64,000 nt of DNA, taken from Streptomyces griseocarneus. Its GTDB lineage: Bacteria; Actinomycetota; Actinomycetes; Streptomycetales; Streptomycetaceae. Of the stretch, positions 22,966 through 33,518 are shown piece after piece (within the stretch, counting starts at the first letter, position 1; every line of letters begins with the position of its first letter). The position numbers were made by a program, and so were the translations under genes. The notes beneath the pieces are model-generated. The model did no database searches. It was given only the letters and a program-made list of their open reading frames with translations, and was not told the DNA's origin. Location: contig NZ_BNBL01000001.1 of the NCBI RefSeq assembly GCF_014655595.1, forward strand, positions 219,284-283,283, in the 5' to 3' direction.

Positions 22966-23852
22966 ATGTCCCCTTCGTCCCCTTCGTCCAGCGTCGCGGC
23001 GGCAAGGAGAGCTCTCGCCGACCGGCTGGTGGAGATCCGTAAGGATGCGGGCATCACCGGTCACGAGCTGTCTGTCCGGTGTGGCTGGCATCCTGCCAAG
23101 ACGAGCCGCATCCAGAGCGGCAAGGTGGCGCCCACCGATGCCGATATCCGCGCTTGGTGCGCCGCCTGCGGGGCAGGTGAACAGGCCGCTGACCTGGTTG
23201 CCACGGCCCGTGCAGCCGACTCCATGTACGTCGAGTGGCGAAGGCGCCACCGGACCGGGCTGCGCCAGGCGCAAGAGCGCCTGATCAGCGGCTACGAAGA
23301 GACCTCGTTGTTCCGGATCTACGTTTCCAACGTGCTCCCGGGGTTCTTCCAGACCCCGGAGTACGCCACGGCCCTCATGCGGTCCATGACCGACTTCCAC
23401 GAGACGCCCGACGACGTTGCCGAGGCCGTACCGGCCCGCATGGCCCGGAGCCGCCTCCTCTACGAAGGCGGACACCGGTTCGCCGTCCTGATCGAAGAAT
23501 GGGTTCTCCGGAGCCAGATCGGCGACGCCGAGACGATGGCCGGGCAGCTCAGGACCTTCTCTCACTGATGCCGCTGGCGTCCGTGTCGCTGGGCGTGATC
23601 CCCTCCGCAGGGCAGCGGAAGGTGTGGCCACTGGAAGCGTTCTACCTGTTCGATGACCGGCGGGTCGCCGTCGAGAACCTAACGGCCAAGATCAACGTGG
23701 TGCAGCCGCGCGAGATCGCCGACTACGCCAAAGCCTTCAACGCGCTGTCCGGCATGGCTGTCCACGGCCCGCGTGCCCGAGCGCTGATCAGCGCGGCCAT
23801 CGAAGCGCTCGGGCAACTCGTGCGCAATAAGTCGCAAGTTCCTCGCTGGTAG
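22966..23852 (+). pseudogene. XRE-DUF5753 (Scr1-type) regulator, frameshifted
   Basis: The first frame (22966-23568) encodes an HTH (ADRLVEIRKDAGITGHELS, then GWHPAKTSRIQSGK) and most of a DUF5753 domain (LFRIYVSNVLPGFFQTPEY, SRLLYEGGHRFAVLIEEW). It ends after MAGQLRTFSH. The rest of the domain continues in the -1 frame from about 23553: DLLSLMPLASVSLGVIPSAG, YLFDDRRVAVENL, to 23852. Joined, the product is about 295 residues, the normal family length. A single missing base near 23551 explains this. I see no slippery heptamer, so it is a mutation or sequencing error rather than programmed frameshifting. Confidence 0.82.
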
Positions 23853-23877
23853 GACCGGCTGGTCCCTAGCGTTTCCG

Positions 23878-25035
23878 ATGGGCTTCGCACGCAACCAACC
23901 TGACTACGAAGTGAAGGCGGGCGCGCTGACTTCTGACTGGCTGGGGTCGTTCCAGGCGGTCCCCCGGGAACTGTTCGTGCCTGACCGTATCTGGCCGGGC
24001 ATTGCGGACGGCACCCGGCAGACGGGGTTGGTAGACCGTGCCAAGGACCCGGAGGCGTGGTTCGAGGCGGTGTACTCCGACATCCCCCTCACCACGCAGT
24101 GGGACGACGGCCGGCACTCCGGCAACGGCCTGGGCACCATGCCGACCAGCTCCAGCTCCATGCCGCGCATGGTCTTCTCGATGCTCGCCGATCTGGACGT
24201 GGCAGACGGACACCGCGTGCTGGAGATCGGCACGGGCACGGGCTGGAACGCGGGCCTTCTCGCGCACCGGCTCGGTGGCGCGAACGTCGTCAGCGTCGAA
24301 TACGACGCGGACGTGTCCATGGCCGCTGTGGAGAACCTCCGGCGTGCCGGCCTGGCCCCTCTGGCCCTCGTGGGCGACGGTCGCTTGGGGCATCCCGCCA
24401 GTGCCCCGTTCGACCGGGTCATCGCTACGTGCTCTGTGGGGGAGGTGCCCCGCGCGTGGGTCGAGCAGGCACGTCCCGGCGGGCTCATCGTTGCCCCGTG
24501 GGGGACGGAGTACGGCGGTGAGTACATCGCACGCCTGGTTGTCGGCAACGACGGCACGGCGAACGGACCCTTCACCCGCTCGAGTGCCTTCATGCGCCTA
24601 CGCCAGCAGCGCACGGAGCGACCGCCGTTCGAGGCCTACCTCAAGGGCCAGGAGTGGCCCTCGGACGGCACCAGGAGCACGACGACGCTTTCCCCCGCCG
24701 ACATCGGCGGCTGGCTCGCACAGTTCGTGATCGGGCTGCATGTGCCCGGGGCGTTCTGGCGTGTCGAGCGGTACGGCGATGGCACGTACACGCTGTGGAC
24801 GTACAGCACCGACACCCGGTCGTGGGCGTCCGCCGGCTACGAGCCGGAGGCCACCGAGTACACGGTGGTCCAGTCCGGCCCACGCAGGCTGTGGGACGAG
24901 ACGGAAGCGGCCTGCCTCTGGTGGGAGGAGAACAGCCGCCCCGGCTTCGATCGTTTCGGTCTCACCGTGGACGGCGAGGGCGAACGGGTCTGGTTGGGCT
25001 CCCCGGACCAACCGATACCGTGCCTGAGCACGTAG
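23878..25035 (+). CDS. Protein-L-isoaspartate O-methyltransferase-like protein
   Basis: A 385-residue protein with an N-terminal cap (VPRELFVPDRIWPGI, about residues 29-43) typical of PCMT-like methyltransferases. The central PTSSSSMPRMVFSMLADL matches the substrate loop, SAM motif I is HRVLEIGTGTGWNAGLLAHRL (about 112-132), and FDRVIATCSVGEVPRAWVEQ is at about 180. A C-terminal domain of some 170 residues (WRVERYGDGTYTLWTYSTD...) is extra to housekeeping Pcm. Such enlarged forms accompany RiPP or accessory loci in actinomycetes, but no precursor peptide is visible next to it. The start at 23878 has no strong ribosome site. Confidence 0.82.
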   Translation: MGFARNQPDYEVKAGALTSDWLGSFQAVPRELFVPDRIWPGIADGTRQTGLVDRAKDPEAWFEAVYSDIPLTTQWDDGRHSGNGLGTMPTSSSSMPRMVFSMLADLDVADGHRVLEIGTGTGWNAGLLAHRLGGANVVSVEYDADVSMAAVENLRRAGLAPLALVGDGRLGHPASAPFDRVIATCSVGEVPRAWVEQARPGGLIVAPWGTEYGGEYIARLVVGNDGTANGPFTRSSAFMRLRQQRTERPPFEAYLKGQEWPSDGTRSTTTLSPADIGGWLAQFVIGLHVPGAFWRVERYGDGTYTLWTYSTDTRSWASAGYEPEATEYTVVQSGPRRLWDETEAACLWWEENSRPGFDRFGLTVDGEGERVWLGSPDQPIPCLST

Positions 25036-25096
25036 CTGACCCTCCACCCATCGGCCCGGTCGGTGTTCTCCCGAGGGCTGGACGCGGCCCACAGAC

Positions 25097-25128
25097 GGCC
25101 CGGGGCGACGAAATCGCCGCCCCGGGCC
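25097..25128. terminator. Bidirectional terminator between methyltransferase and HTH-MurA genes
   Basis: GGCCCGGGGCG (25097-25107) pairs with CGCCCCGGGCC (25118-25128) around a 10-nt loop. It lies between two convergent genes. Confidence 0.8.
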
Positions 25129-25138
25129 GCCGCGGCGG

Positions 25139-26668
25139 TCAGATGTCCCGGAACGTTTCGATCTGGGCGCCGACCGAGTTGAGGCGTTCGGCGAGGTCCT
25201 CGTAGCCGCGGTTGATGACGTAGACGTTGCGGAGGACGGAGGTCCCCTCGGCGGCCATCATGGCCAGGAGGACGACCACGGCGGGGCGCAGGGCGGGCGG
25301 GCACATCATTTCGGCGGAGCGCCAGCGGGTGGGGCCCTCGACCAGGACGCGGTGGGGGTCGAGGAGCTTGACGTCCGCGCCGAGGCGGTTGAGGTCGGTG
25401 AGGTAGATGGCGCGGTTGTCGTAGACCCAGTCATGGATGAGGGTCTGGCCCTGGGCGAAGGCGGCGATGGCCGCGAAGAAGGGCACGTTGTCGATGTTGA
25501 GACCGGGGAACGGCATCGGGTGGATCTTGTCGATCGGCGCGCGGAGCTTGGAGGGGCGCACGGTCAGGTCGAGCAGCCGGGTGCGGCCGTTGTCCGCGCG
25601 GTACTCGGGGCTGCGCTCGTGGTCGAGGCCCATCTCCTCCAGGACGGCGAGCTCGATCTCCATGAACTCGATCGGCACCCGGCGGATCGTCAGCTCCGAC
25701 TCCGTCACCACGGCGGCGGCCAGCAGGCTCATGGCCTCGACCGGGTCCTCGGACGGCGCGTAGTCGACGTCGCGGTCGATGGTGGCCACGCCGTGCACGG
25801 TGAGCGTGGTGGTGCCGATGCCCTCGACGCGTACGCCGAGCTCCTCGAGGAAGAAGCAGAGGTCCTGGACCATGTAGTTGGAGCTGGCGTTGCGGATGAC
25901 GGTCACGCCGTCGTGGCGGGCCGCGGCCAGCAGGGCGTTCTCGGTCACGGTGTCGCCGCGCTCGGTCAGGACGATGGCGCGCGTGGGGGCGACGGAACGA
26001 TCCACCTGGGCGTGGTACGTGCCGTCGGTGGCCGTGATCTCGAGGCCGAAGTGGCGAAGGGCCGTCATGTGCGGCTGTACGGTCCGGGTGCCGAGGTCGC
26101 AGCCGCCCGCGTACGGGATCTTGAAGTGGTCCATGCGGTGCAGCAGCGGGCCCAGGAACATGATGACGCTGCGGGTGCGGCGGGCCGCCTCGGTGTCCAT
26201 CGCGCCCAGGTCGAGCTCGGTGGGCGGCACGATCTCGAGGTCGTTGCCGTCGTTGATCCACCGGTGCCGGACGCCGATGCTGGCGAGCACCTCGAGGATC
26301 CGGTAGACCTCCTCGATCCGCGCGACGCGACGCAGCGTCGTGCGGCCGGCGTTGAGCAGCGTGGCGCACAGCAGGGCGACGCACGCGTTCTTGCTCGTCT
26401 TGACGTCGATGGAGCCCGACAGGCGGCGCCCGCCGACGACGCGCAGGTGCATGGGCCCGGCGTATCCGAGCGAGACGATCTCGCTGTCGAGCGCCTCCCC
26501 AATGCGGGCGATCATATCAAGACTGATGTTCTGATTTCCCCGCTCGATGCGGTTGACCGCGCTCTGGCTGGTCCCGAGAGCGTCCGCGAGCTGGGACTGT
26601 GTCCAGCCGCGGTGCTGGCGGGCGTCACGGATGAGCTTGCCGATGCGGCCGAGGTAGGCGTCTGTCAT
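25139..26668 (-). CDS. murA2: XRE-type HTH fused to a MurA-like enolpyruvyltransferase
   Basis: This 509-residue protein joins a DNA-binding module to a cell-wall enzyme fold. Residues about 7-65 are an XRE HTH (LIRDARQHRGWTQSQLADAL, GTSQSAVNRIERGNQNIS). From about residue 73 it is an EPSP/MurA transferase that would add enolpyruvate to UDP-GlcNAc. It keeps KTSKNACVALL (the K22/N23 pair), GGCDLGTRTVQPH with the catalytic loop Cys, and ALRPAVVVLLAM with the late Arg. The loop reads TRTVQPH where MurA has ARPVDLH, so enzymatic activity is not certain. A second, HTH-less MurA normally exists elsewhere in Streptomyces. The gene carries a dyad at its own start codon. Confidence 0.9.
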   Translation of the reverse strand: MTDAYLGRIGKLIRDARQHRGWTQSQLADALGTSQSAVNRIERGNQNISLDMIARIGEALDSEIVSLGYAGPMHLRVVGGRRLSGSIDVKTSKNACVALLCATLLNAGRTTLRRVARIEEVYRILEVLASIGVRHRWINDGNDLEIVPPTELDLGAMDTEAARRTRSVIMFLGPLLHRMDHFKIPYAGGCDLGTRTVQPHMTALRHFGLEITATDGTYHAQVDRSVAPTRAIVLTERGDTVTENALLAAARHDGVTVIRNASSNYMVQDLCFFLEELGVRVEGIGTTTLTVHGVATIDRDVDYAPSEDPVEAMSLLAAAVVTESELTIRRVPIEFMEIELAVLEEMGLDHERSPEYRADNGRTRLLDLTVRPSKLRAPIDKIHPMPFPGLNIDNVPFFAAIAAFAQGQTLIHDWVYDNRAIYLTDLNRLGADVKLLDPHRVLVEGPTRWRSAEMMCPPALRPAVVVLLAMMAAEGTSVLRNVYVINRGYEDLAERLNSVGAQIETFRDI

Positions 26669-26696
26669 GAGACAGACGGTATCTCAGATATGAGAT
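26660..26696. promoter_or_regulatory. Dyads at the HTH-MurA start, possible autoregulatory site
   Basis: ATCTCAgataTGAGAT (26681-26696) lies 13 bp before the start codon. GTCTGT/ACAGAC arms (26660-26665 and 26672-26677) flank the start codon itself. XRE proteins often bind short palindromes over their own promoters. Confidence 0.55.
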
Positions 26697-26747
26697 CTCC
26701 GCCCGCCGCGCCATGGCTCCTGCACAGGTTCCCCGCCTGTGCGGCCC

Positions 26748-27302
26748 TCAGAAGTCGGAAGTGTCGAGTTCGAGGTCGAAGGGCTCGGGTACGTGGAGGG
26801 GGGCGCCGAAGGGGTGCGGGCCGTCCGTCTTCGTATACCCAAGCCTGCTCGGCTCGCTGAAGAGCGTGCAGGTCCGCTCCTGACGGTCCACGAGGAGGTA
26901 GAGAGGGGCGCCGTATTCGGCGTAGCGGCGGCGCTTCACGATGCGGTCGGTGTCGCCGTTGGAATCGGAGGTGACTTCGACGACGAGCAGGGTCTGGTCG
27001 GGCACAAGGGCGCCACCGCCCTTCGCCAGCTCTCGGGGCACGACGGCCAGGTCCGGTACGTACCAGTTGGAGGTGCCCGGCAGGTCGAGGTCTCCGGAGC
27101 CCGCCCTGCACCCGAGCTCCCGCAGGGTGGGTCCGAGCTGTTCGCGGATCTCTTCGGCTGCGTTCTCATGGTCCCATGTGGGCGCGGTTGTCTGGATGAC
27201 CCCCTCGACGATCTGCATCCGATGACCCTCGACATGCTGGATCGCGTACTTCAGCGCCTTCTCGGGGTCGTCGGCTGCATACGAATGGGGCTGTGCGCTC
27301 AT
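26748..27302 (-). CDS. Uma2-family (DUF820) endonuclease-like protein
   Basis: A 184-residue protein with the PD-(D/E)XK-like core of Uma2: WDHENAAEEIREQL (about residues 44-57), DLDLPGTSNWYVPDLAVVPRE (about 71-91, with the metal-binding Asp), LLVVEVTSDSNGDTDRIVKRRRYAEYG (Glu of the motif, about 104-130) and LYLLVDRQERTCTLF. These proteins are abundant in Streptomyces and cyanobacteria; nuclease activity is inferred from the fold and no cellular role is settled. I choose ATG 27302, with GGGAGGA in front, over 27320. Confidence 0.85.
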   Translation of the reverse strand: MSAQPHSYAADDPEKALKYAIQHVEGHRMQIVEGVIQTTAPTWDHENAAEEIREQLGPTLRELGCRAGSGDLDLPGTSNWYVPDLAVVPRELAKGGGALVPDQTLLVVEVTSDSNGDTDRIVKRRRYAEYGAPLYLLVDRQERTCTLFSEPSRLGYTKTDGPHPFGAPLHVPEPFDLELDTSDF

Positions 27303-27502
27303 CGGTCCTCCCGCGGACATCGTGACTGCAGCGTGACGACTGTCCCTGGTCTACAGCAATCGCCATGGCCGACCCGCCCGTTCGGCCCAACGCTCACCCG
27401 AACTGGTGAACCAGACCCGCGTGTTCTCCGGAAATTCCGTCCTGCGAGGATCGGATCAACGGCGGCCGTACGGATGGCCGCCCGTAGGGGGAGGTGCGCC
27501 TG

Positions 27503-28402
27503 ATGGCCACGCAGATCGGTTCCTTCACCAGTGGCGAGGCGCGTACGCGCGTGCTCGCGGCGTACGACCGGGCCATGGCGTTCTGGCCGGAGCCGCGGGA
27601 CGAGCAGGACGTCGAGACCGCCTTTGGCGTCACGCGGGTGTACGGCTACGGCGCGGAGGGCGACGGCATTCCCGTCGTCCTGTTGCACGGGCAGAGCGCC
27701 GGGCCCACCGAGTGGGCGCCGCACGTCGCCGCGCTCGCCGACGGGCGGCGGCGGGTGTTCGCCGTCGACCGGGTGGGGGAGCCGGGGTACAGCACGCAGA
27801 CCGCGCCGGTACGGACGCCGGACGACATGGCCGCCTGGCTGGAGGAGGTCCTCGCCGGGCTGGGTCTCGAGCGGGTGCATCTGGTGGGGCACTCGTACGG
27901 CGGATGGGTGGCGCTCAACCATGCCGTGCGCGCCCCCGGCCGCATCGCCTCGGTGGCCGTGTACGACCCGCCGCGCGCCCTCGCGTCGCTCAAGGCCGGC
28001 TTCGTGTTCGGCGCCATCGCCTCCTTCGTCGGGCCCGAGGGCTTCCGGTACCGCTGGTTCACCGAACTGATCGGCCCCACGGGCGTGCCGGCGGAGGAGG
28101 CGGAGGCCCAGACCCGGTTCTCCCTGGAGGCGATGCGCGGCTTCCGCATACGGCTGCTGCCGCCGCAGCCCATGAGCGACGAGGAGCTGACCGGCATCAC
28201 CGTGCCCGCCCTCGTCCTCCTCGGCGGCGAGAGCCGCGTGCACGACGCCCGGCGGGCGGAGGAGCGGGCGCGGCACCTCATGCCGGGCGCGCACGTCGAG
28301 GTCGTCCCCGGTGCCGGCCACGGCATCCCGGTGAAGGTGTTCAACGAGCGCGTGCCGGAGTTCGTGCGCGAGGCCGAGGACAAGCAGGGCGCCGGCGCCT
28401 GA
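27503..28402 (+). CDS. Alpha/beta hydrolase
   Basis: This 299-residue protein has the alpha/beta hydrolase pattern: VVLLHGQSAGPTEW oxyanion region (about residue 58), the nucleophile elbow GHSYGG with S131, a late Asp in VLLGGESRVHDARRAEE (about 245) and the His in VPGAGHGIPV (about 275). It is probably a cytoplasmic esterase, epoxide hydrolase or similar; the substrate is not predictable. The ATG at 27503 has GGGGGAGG 10 bp upstream. A hairpin in the leader (GGCGGCC 27461-27467 with GGCCGCC 27476-27482) may affect expression. It ends 3 bp from the stop of the convergent phosphatase. Confidence 0.87.
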   Translation: MATQIGSFTSGEARTRVLAAYDRAMAFWPEPRDEQDVETAFGVTRVYGYGAEGDGIPVVLLHGQSAGPTEWAPHVAALADGRRRVFAVDRVGEPGYSTQTAPVRTPDDMAAWLEEVLAGLGLERVHLVGHSYGGWVALNHAVRAPGRIASVAVYDPPRALASLKAGFVFGAIASFVGPEGFRYRWFTELIGPTGVPAEEAEAQTRFSLEAMRGFRIRLLPPQPMSDEELTGITVPALVLLGGESRVHDARRAEERARHLMPGAHVEVVPGAGHGIPVKVFNERVPEFVREAEDKQGAGA

Positions 28403-28405
28403 GCA

Positions 28406-29512
28406 TCACGCCCCGCCCGTGCCCCGGGTCACCGCGAGCAGGGCCATGTCGTCGGTGATGCGGCCGCCGGTGTGGCGGTCCACGTCGTGGATCAGGGCGT
28501 CGAGCAGCGCGTCCGGGCCGGACAGGTCGCGGCCGGAGAGCCCGGCGACGGGGTCGTAGAAGGCGCCGGCCCGGTTGCGCGCCTCGGTGAGGCCGTCCGT
28601 GTACAGCAGGAGCGTCGTCCCCGGCGGGAACGGCACCGTGTGGATCCGGCCCTCGCCGGTGCCGGGATCCGCCAGCGCCAGGGGGAGGGCCGGCTCGGGC
28701 GGCTCCGCGGCACGCACCTCGCCGCCGCGGAGCAGCAGCGGCGCCGGGTGGCCGCGGTTGATCAGCCGCAGCTCGTCGCCGGAGGGCGGGATCTCGGCCA
28801 GGACGCCGGTGACGAACCCCTCCGTCCGCTCGGGCCCGCTCCGCCGCTCCGCCTCGCGGATCAGCGCCCGCTCCAGGCGGGCCGCGATCCCGGCGAGCGT
28901 GGCCTCCTCGTCGGCCGCCTCCCGGAACGCACCCAGCGCCACGTCCACCGCCTTGACCGCCTCCATGCCCTTGCCCCGCACGTCACCCACGACGCAGCGC
29001 ATCCCGTACGGCGTGTCCTGCACGCCGTACAGGTCGCCGCCGATCTGCGCCTCCTTCACCGCCGACTGGTAGCGCACGGCGATCCGCAGGTCCCCGACGG
29101 CGGCCGGCGGCTCCGGCAGGATGGCGCGCTGGGCGGCGAGGGCGACCCGGCGCGCGGACTGCAGCCGGACGTCGCTGTAGTACATGAGGCGGTTGACGAC
29201 CACGGCGAGGGCCGAGACGGTCGCGACGGCCGCCAGCTCGCTGCGCCCGCCCGAGTCGCCGATGAAGCCGAAGTGGGTGAGCAGCGCGGCGTCGGCGGCG
29301 CAGGCGCCGATGCCCGCGAGGATCGTCGCGCGCAGCGACAGCAGCGCGGCGGCCGTCATGGGCGCGGCGGTGTAGAAGGCCTCCGCGCTGAAGTGCGGAG
29401 AGGTGGAGTAGTCGAGGAAGGCGCCGCCGGCGAGCAGGAGGACGGGCAGCCACTGCAGGTGGCTCAGGCATCCGCGTCTGATCGCGTCGCCTCCCGCGCC
29501 CGGTGCCCTCAC
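28406..29512 (-). CDS. Membrane-bound SpoIIE-type (PP2C) serine phosphatase
   Basis: A 368-residue protein: three to four membrane helices (LQWLPVLLLAGGAFLDY, TAAPMTAAALLSL, ILAGIGACAADAALL, VATVSALAVVVNRL; about residues 15-115), then the phosphatase domain. The latter starts QRAILPEPPAAVGDLRIAVR and includes AQIGGDLYGV with the metal-binding GGD, VVGDVRGKGMEAVK (GDVxGHG-like, about 195) and TLLLYTDGLTEARNRAG near 310, ending ITDDMALLAV. Such proteins dephosphorylate anti-anti-sigma factors in sigma-factor partner switching. The start is uncertain; GTG 29512 has a GGAGCGG site, but the frame is open to 29779. No anti-sigma partner lies nearby. Confidence 0.85.
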   Translation of the reverse strand: MRAPGAGGDAIRRGCLSHLQWLPVLLLAGGAFLDYSTSPHFSAEAFYTAAPMTAAALLSLRATILAGIGACAADAALLTHFGFIGDSGGRSELAAVATVSALAVVVNRLMYYSDVRLQSARRVALAAQRAILPEPPAAVGDLRIAVRYQSAVKEAQIGGDLYGVQDTPYGMRCVVGDVRGKGMEAVKAVDVALGAFREAADEEATLAGIAARLERALIREAERRSGPERTEGFVTGVLAEIPPSGDELRLINRGHPAPLLLRGGEVRAAEPPEPALPLALADPGTGEGRIHTVPFPPGTTLLLYTDGLTEARNRAGAFYDPVAGLSGRDLSGPDALLDALIHDVDRHTGGRITDDMALLAVTRGTGGA

Positions 29513-29707
29513 GTACCCGCTCCGCTCCCGCTCTCGCGTGCCGTGCCTGCGGTGCCGTGCCGTGCCGTACACCACGCTCAAGGATCCTCGGGCCGGTTTG
29601 GGGCTGCCAGTCAGGGCATGGCTGTAGGGGTACGCGTCGTATGTCCCGGTCTGTCGACACCGGACGGCCCATCCGGACATGACCGTGCGGCCTCGATGTA
29701 CTAGAGT

Positions 29708-29725
29708 TATCTCGACATCGAGATA
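29708..29725. promoter_or_regulatory. 18-bp palindrome upstream of acnA
   Basis: TATCTCGAcaTCGAGATA has 8-bp perfect arms and a 2-bp centre. It lies in the 340-bp gap between the SpoIIE phosphatase and acnA, 130 bp before acnA. It has the form of a dimeric repressor site; I do not recognise the protein. Confidence 0.65.
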
Positions 29726-29766
29726 TCTGCCGAGAGGCGTACCGCTGTCGCGCCAGTAAGGCGTAC

Positions 29767-32566
<2,800 letters not shown>

Positions 32567-32585
32567 GCGGTCCGGCACAGCGGTT

Positions 32586-32622
32586 GAGGGCCGCACCCCG
32601 TCACGGACGGGGTGCGGCCCTC
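32586..32622 (+). terminator. Terminator of acnA
   Basis: GAGGGCCGCACCCCGTC (32586-32602) pairs perfectly with 32606-32622 around ACG, making a 17-bp stem. No long T-tract follows. Confidence 0.88.
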
Positions 32623-32779
32623 TCGCGTTCCGGCTGCGCGTTCCCCTCTGCACTCTCCCGGGGCATAGGCCAACACGACCGGGTGATCAGGGGGTTGAGA
32701 ATGTGTCGCCCATTCCGCACCGGGTTAGGCTCCCGGCCGGGATGACGCGAGATGTCGTCCCTGAGGGAGGGATGAAGCG

Positions 32780-33052
32780 ATGGGATCCGCCGTCACCTTC
32801 GGGGAACTCGGCCGGCTTTCCGGCGAAGAGCTTCCCGCGCGGATCGCGCTTTCGAGCGTGTTACTGCCCGCGGGCACCGACCAGCCCGTGTATCCGACAC
32901 TGGTGAGAACGGAACACGGAACGACGGTGGCCTACGCCTGCCAATACCGGCAGGACGCGGGCAGCCCCGGCCTTCTCGTCGCACTGGGACTCGCTCCCAG
33001 CTCTCCCGGCTACAGCACCACGTGTATTCCTGCGGCCATCTCCAGCCGCTGA
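32780..33052 (+). CDS. Small precursor-like protein 1 (LPxR leader, two Cys)
   Basis: A 90-residue protein that I do not recognise as a named family. Its start, AVTFGELGRLSGEELPAR (residues 4-21), has the FxELxxxxGExLPxR pattern seen in leader regions of several streptomycete RiPP precursors. The C-terminal part is HGTTVAYACQ, GSPGLLVALGL, then TTCIPAAISSR. C54 and C82 are the only cysteines. The next gene encodes a relative with the same leader, the same C-terminal motifs and the same 28-residue Cys spacing. A membrane metalloprotease with an RRE-like domain follows, so a cleaved, exported peptide is inferred. AGGGAGG precedes the ATG. Confidence 0.78.
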   Translation: MGSAVTFGELGRLSGEELPARIALSSVLLPAGTDQPVYPTLVRTEHGTTVAYACQYRQDAGSPGLLVALGLAPSSPGYSTTCIPAAISSR

Positions 33053-33082
33053 CCGCCGCTTTTTCGAGAAGGGGTACGGAAA

Positions 33083-33424
33083 ATGGAAAACGCCATCAGC
33101 TTCGAGGAACTCGACAACATCGCGGGCGAGGTGCTGCCCGAGCGGACCGTCATGGGCATCATCGCCACGCCGCTCGCCTTCGCCGACCCCGGCCCCAACG
33201 GATCGGGTGCGGGCGCGGGTGCCTCCAGCAGCAGCGCCGCGTCGGGCGGAGGCGTGGGAGGCGTGTTCGCGCCCCCGGCCGACCACCACGGCACCACGAT
33301 GCTCGCGGCCTGCCAGGCCGTCGACCGGCAGGGCACCCCGGGCCTGCTCGGCTCGCTCGGCCTGCCGTCCACGAACCCGACCACCAGCATGACCTGTATG
33401 CCCACGGCCATCTCCACCCACTGA
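33083..33424 (+). CDS. Small precursor-like protein 2, paralogue of the preceding gene
   Basis: A 113-residue paralogue. The leader AISFEELDNIAGEVLPERT (residues 4-22) matches gene 1 at Ala4, Phe7, Glu9, Leu10, Gly15, Glu16, Leu18, Pro19 and Arg21. The C-terminus HGTTMLAACQ, GTPGLLGSLGL, MTCMPTAISTH matches in the same way, with C77 and C105 again 28 apart. The middle is a Gly/Ser-rich insert (residues about 37-60) absent from gene 1, so the two ends are the selected parts. It lies 30 bp after gene 1 and is followed by a strong hairpin before the protease gene. An AGAAGGGG-like site precedes the ATG. Confidence 0.78.
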   Translation: MENAISFEELDNIAGEVLPERTVMGIIATPLAFADPGPNGSGAGAGASSSSAASGGGVGGVFAPPADHHGTTMLAACQAVDRQGTPGLLGSLGLPSTNPTTSMTCMPTAISTH

Positions 33425-33450
33425 TCGCCTAGCGGCTCGCCCGCACCCTC

Positions 33451-33488
33451 GGGGAAGGGCCGGAGCCGGAACCCTCCGGCCCTTCCCC
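33451..33488 (+). terminator. Intercistronic hairpin (attenuator) between precursor 2 and the protease
   Basis: GGGGAAGGGCCGGAG (33451-33465) pairs perfectly with CTCCGGCCCTTCCCC (33474-33488) across an 8-nt loop, with no T-tract. It would stop or slow part of the transcription, keeping the small proteins in excess over the protease. Confidence 0.7.
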
Positions 33489-33518
33489 GCCACCTCGCCG
33501 ATGTCACGGAGAGCACCC

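Noticed and set aside
23545..23575. Programmed -1 frameshift in the XRE gene
   Set aside because: There is no slippery heptamer and no downstream pseudoknot-like stem close enough; a lost base is simpler.
23878..25035. RiPP cluster around the isoaspartyl-methyltransferase-like gene
   Set aside because: No precursor-like small ORF, ATP-grasp or cyclase gene is adjacent.
32695..32731. TTGAGA/TAGGCT promoter for the precursor genes
   Set aside because: The spacing is 25 bp, too long for a vegetative promoter.
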